A stretch of DNA of 64,000 bases from Fabrea salina. Taxonomy: Eukaryota > Ciliophora > Heterotrichea > Heterotrichida > Fabreidae. The notes under the pieces were generated by a model that was given only the letters and a program-made list of their open reading frames with translations, had not been told where the DNA came from and ran no database searches. A program made the translations under genes and the position numbers. Where the stretch lies: contig JALIHJ010000008.1 of the NCBI GenBank assembly GCA_022984795.1, positions 124,001 to 188,000 on the forward strand, given 5' to 3'. This document shows, piece by piece, positions 1 through 8,200 of the stretch (within the stretch, counting starts at the first letter, position 1; every line of letters starts with the position of its first letter).

Positions 1-704
1 TGGTTTCTTATGTCATGAAGGACATTGACCAAACTTTCCAGCCCATAGAAACAGTAATTTCTAAGTAGTCAACAATAGCAACGACATTGATGTTTTTTGG
101 CTACTTTGGAATATTTACTCGCTATAAAAGCCGAATACTGGTCTTTGTGATACTGTAATACCCAGATAGAGCTATATGTTTTGGGCTTGTAGTCACTCTT
201 GAGGAAGCTTTAGGAGACATCCACTACGTTGTCCACAATAAAGAAGTGAAACTAGAACACTCGTGGTTGCGAATAATAAGACTTATCTTGGCCCTGCTGA
301 TAGGCGCCTCTGCTCTAATAGGTTACCTAATTAGAGACTCAATTCTGATGGCGCACAACTACTACTTGAACAAACTCAATGTGAGTTACATGGAGAACGT
401 GCAAAGGATCGGCCAGGAACTCCTTAAGAACGAACAGATGCACTCTCCTTGGTTTTTCGTGAACCCAATTTGTGAAGACTGCCGGAAAAACGTGTCAGTT
501 GTGCTGGGGGACATTCCTATTGACTCAGAAGTAGAGTTTCAAGAATGTGCTATTTGCGAAGAAAGGTTTTATGTTAAACACAAAATTGAACTTAAAGAAA
601 ACTGGTTCGCCACTCCTGAAAGATCGTTAACATCAGCACTTATATGTGCTGATTCCTGGGGCACTAATATTTCCTCGAACTTCATTAGTTTAAATAATAG
701 TTAA
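1..704 (+). CDS. Membrane protein of unknown family, 5' end uncertain, two 15-nt introns
   Basis: The frame is open from the window edge (position 3). It becomes continuous only if two 15-nt introns (54-68, 155-169) are removed, and then ends at TAA 702-704. An ATG at 15 could be the start (219 residues), but the gene may begin outside the window. The product has hydrophobic segments around TIATTLMFFGYFGIF, ILVFVILLAICFGLVV and WLRIIRLILALLIGASALIG, so two or three membrane passes. A tail follows with two Cys pairs (CEDC and CAIC, separated by about 26 residues), which could bind a metal or form disulfides. A tetraspanin-like fold was considered but no signature was found. The stop overlaps the start of the next gene by one base. 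Confidence 0.7.
54..68 (+). other. 15-nt spliceosomal intron
   Basis: Sequence GTAATTTCTAAGTAG: GTAA start, A at position 10, TAG end. Removal joins ACA to TCA without changing phase and skips in-frame stops. Confidence 0.8.
155..169 (+). other. 15-nt spliceosomal intron
   Basis: Sequence GTAATACCCAGATAG, with A at position 10. It interrupts a Leu codon (CT|A). Unspliced, the frame stops at TAA within it; spliced, the frame runs on to 704. Confidence 0.85.
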
Positions 705-1435
705 TGAAAGGCAGTCAACTGCACGTTTACAAAAGAAAAAAGAAGAACCTCAGAAGAGCTGGGTTTGAACTCGAAGGCAAAAGTGAAGTTCTGCACAGCC
801 TTTCTCCTTCTGATCAGAGAAAGGAAAACCAAAGTTACCTTAAAAGCCTTTCTCACGTTACTTCGACTGTCAAACAAGCCCTTACTCCTAAAAACTCGAC
901 TGCGCGAGAAGGCTTCAAAAAGAAAAAATTCCTAAAAACCACCCCTAAAGTCAATGTTGAACTTATTAATTTGCCTAACTCGAACACTGAGTTTGGAAAG
1001 CAGTACAGAGCTTTCGAAATCCAGCGCATGAAAGATATAGGCAAGAACCTTTTCCCTGGAGAAGAAGGACCTGAACTGCCCGACTTAGAAGTTGTGAACA
1101 TGACTTTCAACACCACAAACAACACACCTGTTAAGTATAAAGCTCCTAGAACTAAAAAGCCCACTAAGAAACCAGACAAAACTAAACTTGAGTTCCTAGT
1201 TGGAAGTCTTAGGAAAAGACGCTCAACTGTCAACTTCAACAACATTTTAAAGTCCAAAGTAAAGTCAGTTGAAACTTGGAGGGAAAAAAGTCCTGAGATT
1301 CCAAGGAGGTTTGGCGCCAGTAAAGGCAGCACTCTGAGCCACAGAAGGAACCTACAACTAGCCAACCTTGAGTTAATGAAACAGAAACAAAACCACATAA
1401 GGCCGTTTACCCAGCATATACTTCCTCAGCTTTAA
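704..1435 (+). CDS. Basic, low-complexity protein of unknown function
   Basis: A 243-residue open frame starts at an ATG whose A is also the last base of the upstream TAA stop. The protein is very rich in Lys and Arg (for example KRKKKNLRRAG near the N-terminus and PRTKKPTKKPDKTK in the middle), with Ser and Asn, no membrane segment and no clear fold. It looks largely disordered and could bind nucleic acid or microtubules, but nothing identifies it. The gene ends in TAA 18 bp before the INTS6 start. The next in-frame ATG lies about 108 codons in, so the start at 704 is preferred. A long antisense frame (853-1398) is a shadow. Confidence 0.65.
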   Translation: MKGSQLHVYKRKKKNLRRAGFELEGKSEVLHSLSPSDQRKENQSYLKSLSHVTSTVKQALTPKNSTAREGFKKKKFLKTTPKVNVELINLPNSNTEFGKQYRAFEIQRMKDIGKNLFPGEEGPELPDLEVVNMTFNTTNNTPVKYKAPRTKKPTKKPDKTKLEFLVGSLRKRRSTVNFNNILKSKVKSVETWREKSPEIPRRFGASKGSTLSHRRNLQLANLELMKQKQNHIRPFTQHILPQL

Positions 1436-1453
1436 CTTGTAATAATAACCCTA

Positions 1454-3454
1454 ATGAACATAGCTTTTGTCATAGACACATCTCCTTCTATGGGGCAAAG
1501 AACCTCCCAAGGAGCGAGCTTCCTGGACTGTGCCAAAGCAGGAGTTGAACAACTCCTAAAGCTGCGCTCAAGAACTGGCTACGAAAACCTGGGCGAAAAG
1601 CACCACTTAATTCTTACAGACTCCAGTAACCCCATTCGGTCTTCTTGGGAGCACGACCCAAACCACTTCTTCAAAGCACTTTCCTCCGTGAAGCGCCTTA
1701 CTCACAACCTTTCGCTTAACGAAGCAATAGCTATCGCTTTTAAACAACTTAACTTGTTTAGACACATGACTTCTACAGACACTTATGGTTACGGACGCAG
1801 TCCTGCCAAGATGGAAAGTGGAGTTGTGATTGTGATGACTGACAAGCAGTGTGAAAAGCTTAACACAGAAACCTGGAAGACTCCAGAGTCTAGTGAGTTC
1901 ACTCAAGACGCTTGGCGCTACGACCAGCGTCTGTTTGTGGTGAACTTCCAAGCAGAGAACCATAGCACAAAGGACACTCAAAGAATCCAGAGCATGCTAG
2001 AAGTAACAGGGGGTGCTTTGTTGATCTGTTTTTCTTTCAGACAAATTTTAGAAATAATGCAGAAAGTCAATTACTACTTGAACGAACAAGTTTTTACTTG
2101 TTTGCTAGAAAGTGAAGAAAGACTTTCGTTCCCTATAATTTGCATAGTTGACAAAAAGATCCGCAATAACTACTGGCCTATTCCTGAAGAATTCGTAACT
2201 ATGGAACAAGGACTCCAAACTAGACCCTCTAACCCTCTGCTTTACTACAGACACACTCAAGCCTATTCAGCTTTTAAAGTCCCACAAGACTTCCCTTTTG
2301 ACTCCTACGAAATCATACAAACCAAAACTTTCATGGAGAACTTTGGGTCGCTTTACCCCTCTAGGCCAGCTTACTTGCCTGTGTACATGCAAGGTCACCT
2401 GCATCCTTTTGGAGTTATAGCTTTAGAAGAGTCCTCTGCCAAACTCATTGTGCTAGTTTACAACTACTTAGAACTCTGGGAGTGCATTGAATTCTTCAGG
2501 AACCCCAACGCAGCCAAGTCTGAAAAAAGCAGAGTTTACGAAGAAAAGTTCCTAAACTACCTAAAAGACCTTCCGATATACTACCACCACGCACTCAACA
2601 ATTTATTCAGGAAAATCAAACTTTACATTCCACACATGAAAGTCCCTGAGCAACCAGGCCTTCCTTCGGAAGTGAGTAGTAAACTCAAAAACAAAAAAGA
2701 ACAAGAAACTATTCTTTGGAGCGAAGTAGAACAAGTCACAAAAGCACTGGCGGAACAACACAGTTCACAAAAAGCTGTGTGTTGCCAACCTCACAAGTAC
2801 AACCTTTACAGTGACGTTTTCAAGATTCCAAGGAAGTCCTTGCAAGGGGCCATTTCTGCAATGAGTCAGCAGTTCTTTGGAGAAAGCAACAAGCACGAAC
2901 TGCCCATTTCCAAGATGGGGGACTTCCAATCTACTATTAATTCACTCCCTGCCATTCGAAGTCCTTACGAAGAAAAAGAACTCTTAAAACCTCCCATTAA
3001 CTTTGGAAACCCTTTCCGCAAGCTCAACCTTTCAAACGAGTGCGCCAAAGACTCTTACTTCTTAATTGACGACCCCAACATTGCTTTGCCCACCCAAAAC
3101 GAAAAACCTGAGCCCAAGGTCCAAATGGTGTTTATCCCTATTAAACGTCCTCGTGGGTTCAAGTCCCAACTTGATAAGTACAAGTTCTTAAGAAGGAACT
3201 CAAAAGTTATGCTACAAGCTATTTCCTACTTAAGACAAAACGGACCTTCTGCAGACCAGAACTTAGTAAACCTGCTCAAGTCCTCTACAAGCAAAGTTTA
3301 CAAAAAGAAGTCCAGCAACACCATCAATGCTTACACCGAAGGCAAAGTTGCACTTCTAGACGCAGTTGCTTCTTACGCAGAAGCTTATAAAAAACCTCAA
3401 CTCACAACAGCCATAAACAGCATTAAACTCAGTGTGCAGAATGCGTCTTATTAA
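1454..3454 (+). CDS. INTS6: Integrator complex subunit 6 (VWA-domain protein)
   Basis: INTS6 is a subunit of the nuclear Integrator complex, which processes snRNA 3' ends and terminates paused RNA polymerase II. The 666-residue product opens directly with a von Willebrand A domain (about 1-200). Its metal-ion site reads DTSPSM at residues 8-13, giving the D-x-S-x-S ligands. The segment DTYGYGRSPAKMESGVVIVMTD matches the INTS6 pattern NYGQGRNPF...ITITD. The rest (about 200-666) is less conserved and shorter than animal INTS6, which is near 890 residues. The start sits at the usual INTS6 position, immediately before the first beta strand. It lies 18 bp after the preceding stop and 3 bp before the next start. 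Confidence 0.85.
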   Translation: MNIAFVIDTSPSMGQRTSQGASFLDCAKAGVEQLLKLRSRTGYENLGEKHHLILTDSSNPIRSSWEHDPNHFFKALSSVKRLTHNLSLNEAIAIAFKQLNLFRHMTSTDTYGYGRSPAKMESGVVIVMTDKQCEKLNTETWKTPESSEFTQDAWRYDQRLFVVNFQAENHSTKDTQRIQSMLEVTGGALLICFSFRQILEIMQKVNYYLNEQVFTCLLESEERLSFPIICIVDKKIRNNYWPIPEEFVTMEQGLQTRPSNPLLYYRHTQAYSAFKVPQDFPFDSYEIIQTKTFMENFGSLYPSRPAYLPVYMQGHLHPFGVIALEESSAKLIVLVYNYLELWECIEFFRNPNAAKSEKSRVYEEKFLNYLKDLPIYYHHALNNLFRKIKLYIPHMKVPEQPGLPSEVSSKLKNKKEQETILWSEVEQVTKALAEQHSSQKAVCCQPHKYNLYSDVFKIPRKSLQGAISAMSQQFFGESNKHELPISKMGDFQSTINSLPAIRSPYEEKELLKPPINFGNPFRKLNLSNECAKDSYFLIDDPNIALPTQNEKPEPKVQMVFIPIKRPRGFKSQLDKYKFLRRNSKVMLQAISYLRQNGPSADQNLVNLLKSSTSKVYKKKSSNTINAYTEGKVALLDAVASYAEAYKKPQLTTAINSIKLSVQNASY

Positions 3455-3457
3455 TAA

Positions 3458-4639
3458 ATGGAAGGTAGATACTTGAAAAACACAAGTCCTGATTACTCTG
3501 GCTCCCTTCCCAACTCCCAACTGATTTACAGCACCATTAGAGATTTAGTTGACAAACTTGCTCAAGACTATCCACCTTCTGCTGATTACCAAATTGACTC
3601 AAAGGGTCAGAAATCTCCAAAATTCACTATTTACACTGGAAGCGGAGGGAACCTTTGGTTGTATTACCAACTTAACAAAAAACTAGGCACTGAGTTTGAG
3701 GAGTCTCTTAGAGAAGCACTCAACTCCAACCTAAGAGCAGCAGCACCTGGGAAAATCAGCTTTTTAAATGGCAGAAGTGGAATTCATGCATTGGCAGCCG
3801 TGGTCACACAACAGAGTTGGCATATAGAAAAGGTCCTTGAAGACCAGCATTTAATTCCCCACAGCGAGAGTGAGCTTTTGTTCGGACTAGCGGGATACAT
3901 TTACTCATTGGTATTTATTTTGAAGCATTGGCCCGAGAACCCCTGCACTTCTGCACTGACTGAGGCTTTGGAGTACACCTGTGCTGAGCTAGTTTCAAGG
4001 GGAAGAGGGCCTCCTCTTAGGTTTGAGTGGCACGGAAAGAAGTACTTGGGGGCAGCCCATGGAAGTGTAGGAATAATTCACATGCTGTTGCAAGCAAGGC
4101 CTTTCCTGATAAGTAACTATGACAACTACATCAGAACCACTATAGACTACGTGTTGTCTTTAAGTTTGGCTTCAGGAAATATTCCATCTTCAGAGGGCAA
4201 AAACACAGACTTGCTTCTGCACTTTTGCCACGGAGCTACAGGAGCAGTGCCCATGCTTTTGAAAGCCTCAGTTGCTTTTGACAGCCAGGAGTACTTAACT
4301 GCAGCCTTGAGGATGGGAAACTTAATTTGGACAAAAGGGCTTTTGAAGAAAGGCTTGGGGCTTTGCCACGGAGTTGCTGGGAGTGGGTATGCTCTTTTGT
4401 GCTTGTACAGACAAACCAGAGACAAACTTTGGCTTTACAGAGCTATGGTGTTTGCTTTAAAGATTTGTGGAGACACTCAACTGCACACTGAAATAAAAAG
4501 TTTTGACGACCGCACTAAGGCTGTAAGTGGAGTTCCAGACAGGCCTTATAGCTTATTTGAAGGCATTGCAGGAACTCTTTGTTTCCTTGTAGATGTGACT
4601 TATCCGCAAAATGCAGGGTTTCCCTGTTACGATTTATAA
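3458..4639 (+). CDS. LanC-like protein (LANCL family)
   Basis: This is a eukaryotic lanthionine-synthetase-C-like protein, a family of zinc enzymes that add glutathione to dehydroamino acids in damaged proteins. The 393-residue length is close to the family norm of about 400. The repeated alpha-toroid motifs are visible: GSGGNLWLYY, GRSGIHALAAVV, GAAHGSVGIIHML, CHGATGAVPML, CHGVAGSGYALL and EGIAGTLCFLVD. The Cys of CHGATG and the Cys-His of CHGVAG are the expected zinc ligands, so the site looks intact. The gene starts only 3 bp after the INTS6 stop (TAA TAA ATG), and its own stop lies 2 bp from the stop of the convergent gene. Confidence 0.9.
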   Translation: MEGRYLKNTSPDYSGSLPNSQLIYSTIRDLVDKLAQDYPPSADYQIDSKGQKSPKFTIYTGSGGNLWLYYQLNKKLGTEFEESLREALNSNLRAAAPGKISFLNGRSGIHALAAVVTQQSWHIEKVLEDQHLIPHSESELLFGLAGYIYSLVFILKHWPENPCTSALTEALEYTCAELVSRGRGPPLRFEWHGKKYLGAAHGSVGIIHMLLQARPFLISNYDNYIRTTIDYVLSLSLASGNIPSSEGKNTDLLLHFCHGATGAVPMLLKASVAFDSQEYLTAALRMGNLIWTKGLLKKGLGLCHGVAGSGYALLCLYRQTRDKLWLYRAMVFALKICGDTQLHTEIKSFDDRTKAVSGVPDRPYSLFEGIAGTLCFLVDVTYPQNAGFPCYDL

Positions 4640-4641
4640 CA

Positions 4642-5172
4642 TTAATTATCTTCAACTTGGGTTTTTTCTAGTTGTTCCAGCATCTCAAGGATCTTTTTCT
4701 TTTTAGGAGTAGATAAGTTCTGGATTCTCCGAGCGATTTCTCCAGTTTCTGAAACTTGTGAGGACCCAGGCCTTGCAACGTTAGTTCCAATGAAAGACAA
4801 AGGCCCCGAGTTTCTGAAGCGGCTTTTGTCTGGGTTGAAGCCACTTACTGTGACGTTGTCGCACGAAAGAGCTTCTCCGTTCAAAGAAGGTGTTGAAGGA
4901 GGCTCGTTTTTTACCATGGGAGGATTCCATTTACGCCTGGGTCCCCAGCGTTTTCGTATAGCAGGGCTTTTGCTTTGTTCTTCCCTTTTCTTTTGCTCTC
5001 TGATTCGGATATCGTTGGCTCCGTTCCAGAAAAGATTGAAGTTTTGCTCTCGGCTGATTGTTTGTTGTTTATTTTGGACTACTGACTGTTCTCTTATTTT
5101 GCGTTGTCGGTTTTTGTACTCTAGGTGTTCTATGTAATGCATAGGATTCTTCTTTAAGTTTCTATTCGACAT
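4642..5172 (-). CDS. Small charged protein, possibly cytoskeletal
   Basis: The open frame can be read from an ATG at 5244, but that start would lie inside the upstream gene. The ATG at 5172 (MSNRNLKKNPMHYIEH) leaves a 52-bp spacer and is preferred, giving 176 residues. The N-terminal part is Arg/Lys/Gln rich and helical. It contains NFNLFWNGANDIRIREQKKREEQ-like sequence, whose GAN core recalls short motifs in some centrosomal proteins, but this is weak. A C-terminal helix (KKKKILEMLEQLEKTQ) ends the protein. There is no recognised domain. It is co-oriented with the large coiled-coil gene upstream, which may be only coincidence. Confidence 0.6.
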   Translation of the reverse strand: MSNRNLKKNPMHYIEHLEYKNRQRKIREQSVVQNKQQTISREQNFNLFWNGANDIRIREQKKREEQSKSPAIRKRWGPRRKWNPPMVKNEPPSTPSLNGEALSCDNVTVSGFNPDKSRFRNSGPLSFIGTNVARPGSSQVSETGEIARRIQNLSTPKKKKILEMLEQLEKTQVEDN

Positions 5173-5224
5173 CTCGTTAATTTTTTCATTGTTAAGTGTA
5201 CTGAAAAACTTTTTTATACTTAAG

Positions 5225-8200
5225 TTACATAGTTTGGAGCACACTTAAAGTTTCTTGGATTAAGGTGTCGAACAAGGAGGTTTCTAGTTCTAGTTGGATC
5301 TTTGACTGTTCTAAGTTGTAGTTGACCCAGTGTGGTTCTTCATTCTGCACTTCTTTAGTTACGACTTCTTCGTTAAGTTGTTCTTTGTCTGGGTTTCCAA
5401 TTTGGTTCAGTTTAGAAACTTCCCAGTCTTCAAGGTACTTGCTAGCGCACTTGAGTATTTGTGGCTCGTTTAATTCTAGGTTAAAAGGAAAGTTTTCTAC
5501 GTTTTGAAGCATAGCTAAGTTCAGTGCTTGGTTAACACAATCAAAACTCAAGGGGTCCTGTTTTAACTCCTGAGGCAAAATGTCTGCAGAGCCTTGACCT
5601 CTGATTAGGTTCAAAACATCCAAAGGAGTTCTAGTCCTTATGGGGGCTTTTGACAGCAAGTCTTGGAAACTCCTCTGAGAAATGATGCTTAAAGAGTCAG
5701 CTAGCACACTAGAAAAGATCTCTTCTACAAGTTGGGACACACAGGGATGCTCAGGGATTATGCTCAGAGAGTCCCTAATCAGTTCTCCAAACAAAGACTC
5801 AGTAAGGTCTTCTACGTTTATTTTTTCTTCTTCGGTTCGGCTGGACTCAGGTTCTTGTTCGATTTCGCTTTCGGTTTGTTCTGGGGATTCTTCTATGCTT
5901 TCGTCAACTACTGGCTGCTTGTTTTCTGGGGTTTCTGGGTTAAGGATTTTCTCTGCGCTTTCTTCAGAGATGCTTTCAAAGTCTTCTTCGTACTCACTTG
6001 GGCTTTGAGACTCCTGTTGGGACTCCTGAATTTCTTCTACAGGTGACTGAATGGTTTGGGACTCAAACTTACTGCTGTATTCATTAGACTCAAAGTCTTC
6101 TGAGTAGTTTTCAATGCTTTCTTTAATGCTTGGCTTGCTGACTGAGTGGAAGTCTTCGCTGTAGTCTTCGATAGTTTTGATTTTTGAGTCTTCGTGAAGG
6201 GAACTTGATTCAATTTCTTCTGAAATTGAGCTTTTCAAGTCTTCAGAGGACTTCTTGGGGTCTTTTAGCGAGGTTTTTATTTCAGAGGACCTGGAACCCT
6301 GGAGGTCTATGCTTTCTGCAATTTCAAAGTCTTCGCTGTAGTCTGTGTTTATGCTTTCTTCATACTTTTGAGGCGTTTGTTGAGGAGTTTTTTGGGGAAT
6401 TTGAGGACCTTGGGGAACTTGGAGAATCTGAGGACCTTGGGGAACTTGGGGAACTCTTTGTGGAGGAACGTACTCTGATGGTTGAAAAACTGGGACTCCT
6501 TGACTTAACACACCCCTTAGCAGCTGAGTTAGTTCAGCCATTGACTCTCTTTGAGCATTAATTAGCTGAAAAGTCATTTGCTCAAACTTTCTGTTGTCTT
6601 CTTCCCGGAGTCTCTGGATTTCCTTCAAATAGACTTCTTGTGATTGGAAACGCAACTCTGTTTGGGCTTGTCTTTTTTCTTCAAGCATCTTTTGTTGCTC
6701 TTGAATCATGGTGTCAATTTTCGACTCTCTTTGCCTTGCCTTTTCAAAATCATCTAGTTGGGAGTTAAGTTGGTTTTGAAGTTCTTCGGCTGTGTAAGGC
6801 TGAGGGTGCTTTTGGGAAACTCTTTCAGACTCAAAATCGCTTTCGTATACTTCTGATTCTTTGCTAGGAGATTCTAGTTTGCGACTGCTTTTTATATTGG
6901 ACTCTTCCGAAATCTCAGAAACTGAGTGGTTTCTAGCAGACTGCTGGATGTCTTCTGAAATTTCTGAAAGTGACCGATTGTTCCTCCTACTTGACTGTTC
7001 AATGTCCTCAGATATTTCAGAAGCTGAGTGACCTAAGGACTTTTTATAGGGGCTTTGGATGTCTTCTGATATTTCAGAAGCTGAACGCGCTAGTGACCTT
7101 CTGCTGCTTTCAATGTGTTCTGAGATCTCTGAGTTTGATCTTTTAAGTGAGTGGGCTGAAGCACTTTCAAAGTCATCTTCGTAGTAAGACTCGATTTCGT
7201 CTGAGTGCTTGAAAGAAACTGCCTTAGAACTTTCATGGAGGCTTTTAGAAAACTTGCCACTGATTTCTTCTGGAATCAAACTGTCAGAATTCTTAAAAGA
7301 CTTTTTGTATTGGTTGTAAGAGGCTTCTTGAGGGGTCTCTTCCGAATGAAAGTCTTCACTGTACTCTTCAATGCTTTCTTGGGGGTAAGCCTCAATCTTT
7401 TCTTGGCACAGAATTTTAACTATGCTGAATTCGTCAGGTTCAGGTTTAGGCATAAAGAGTTTACTAGGTTCTTGGGGTTCCTGAGGTCTTTGGGGTTCTT
7501 GAGAACTTTGGACTTCAGTGTTGACTGCTATGCTTTGAGTGTAGGAATTGACTGAAATGGAGTAAGGAATAGAAGAGGCTTGGAAGTCTTCAGAAACATA
7601 TGCTTCTGGGTAGTACTTCATCAATATGGAATGGATGTCTGAGTTTTCTTGGGCTTTTGTAGGGATTCCTAGTTGAAGTCTGATCCTTTCTTTACGTACC
7701 ATGTGGCCTCTGAAGCACTTCTGGATTTTAGTTGCAGCTTTATGTTGAGTGTACAAGTCACACTCATCAAGCTTAACTACTCCTGGGAGTTTTTCAAATG
7801 GGTTATTTTCTGGAACATAAAAGTCCAGGTCGTCTTCTATTGGTTTGGAGTCTAGTTTAGCTGTGGCAATTTGCTTCCTTAAGTTTTGGGGTTTTTGGAT
7901 TTCAATAGGTTTTGAGGTCGAGTCTCTAGAAAGGAACTCAGGGGGTTTGGAGTAGTCATAAGACTTGTCTGCATCTGGTTGGACAATGTACTCGTGAAAA
8001 GAAGGGGGTTGGTGGTAGTTCCCAGGAATGGAGTTCGTGTCTTTAACTGGAAGGTCTTCTTCAATAGACTCTTCAGGGGACTTGTTAAAAGGTTCAGGTG
8101 GTTCTGTGTTTTCAGGTGGGTCTGTATTTTGAACTGGTTGTTTAGGTAAGCTTGGCTTTAAAGAGCTGTACTCTAGAATATCCTCTGCATTGAACTCGTA

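Noticed and set aside
701-715. Possible intron GTTAATGAAAGGCAG joining the first two genes
   Set aside because: It lacks GTAA and the A at position 10. Splicing it would keep the first gene's frame, not the frame of the second gene.
853-1398. Antisense 181-codon frame opposite the basic unknown gene
   Set aside because: It mirrors a Lys/Ser-rich gene, has hydrophobic composition typical of such shadows, and has no start context or domain. The same applies to antisense frames at 1607-1981, 4790-5137, 54063-54554 and many others.
4529-4544. GTAAGTGGAGTTCCAG in the LanC-like gene as a 16-nt intron
   Set aside because: It is 16 nt and would shift the frame just before the conserved EGIAGT motif; the unspliced frame is correct.
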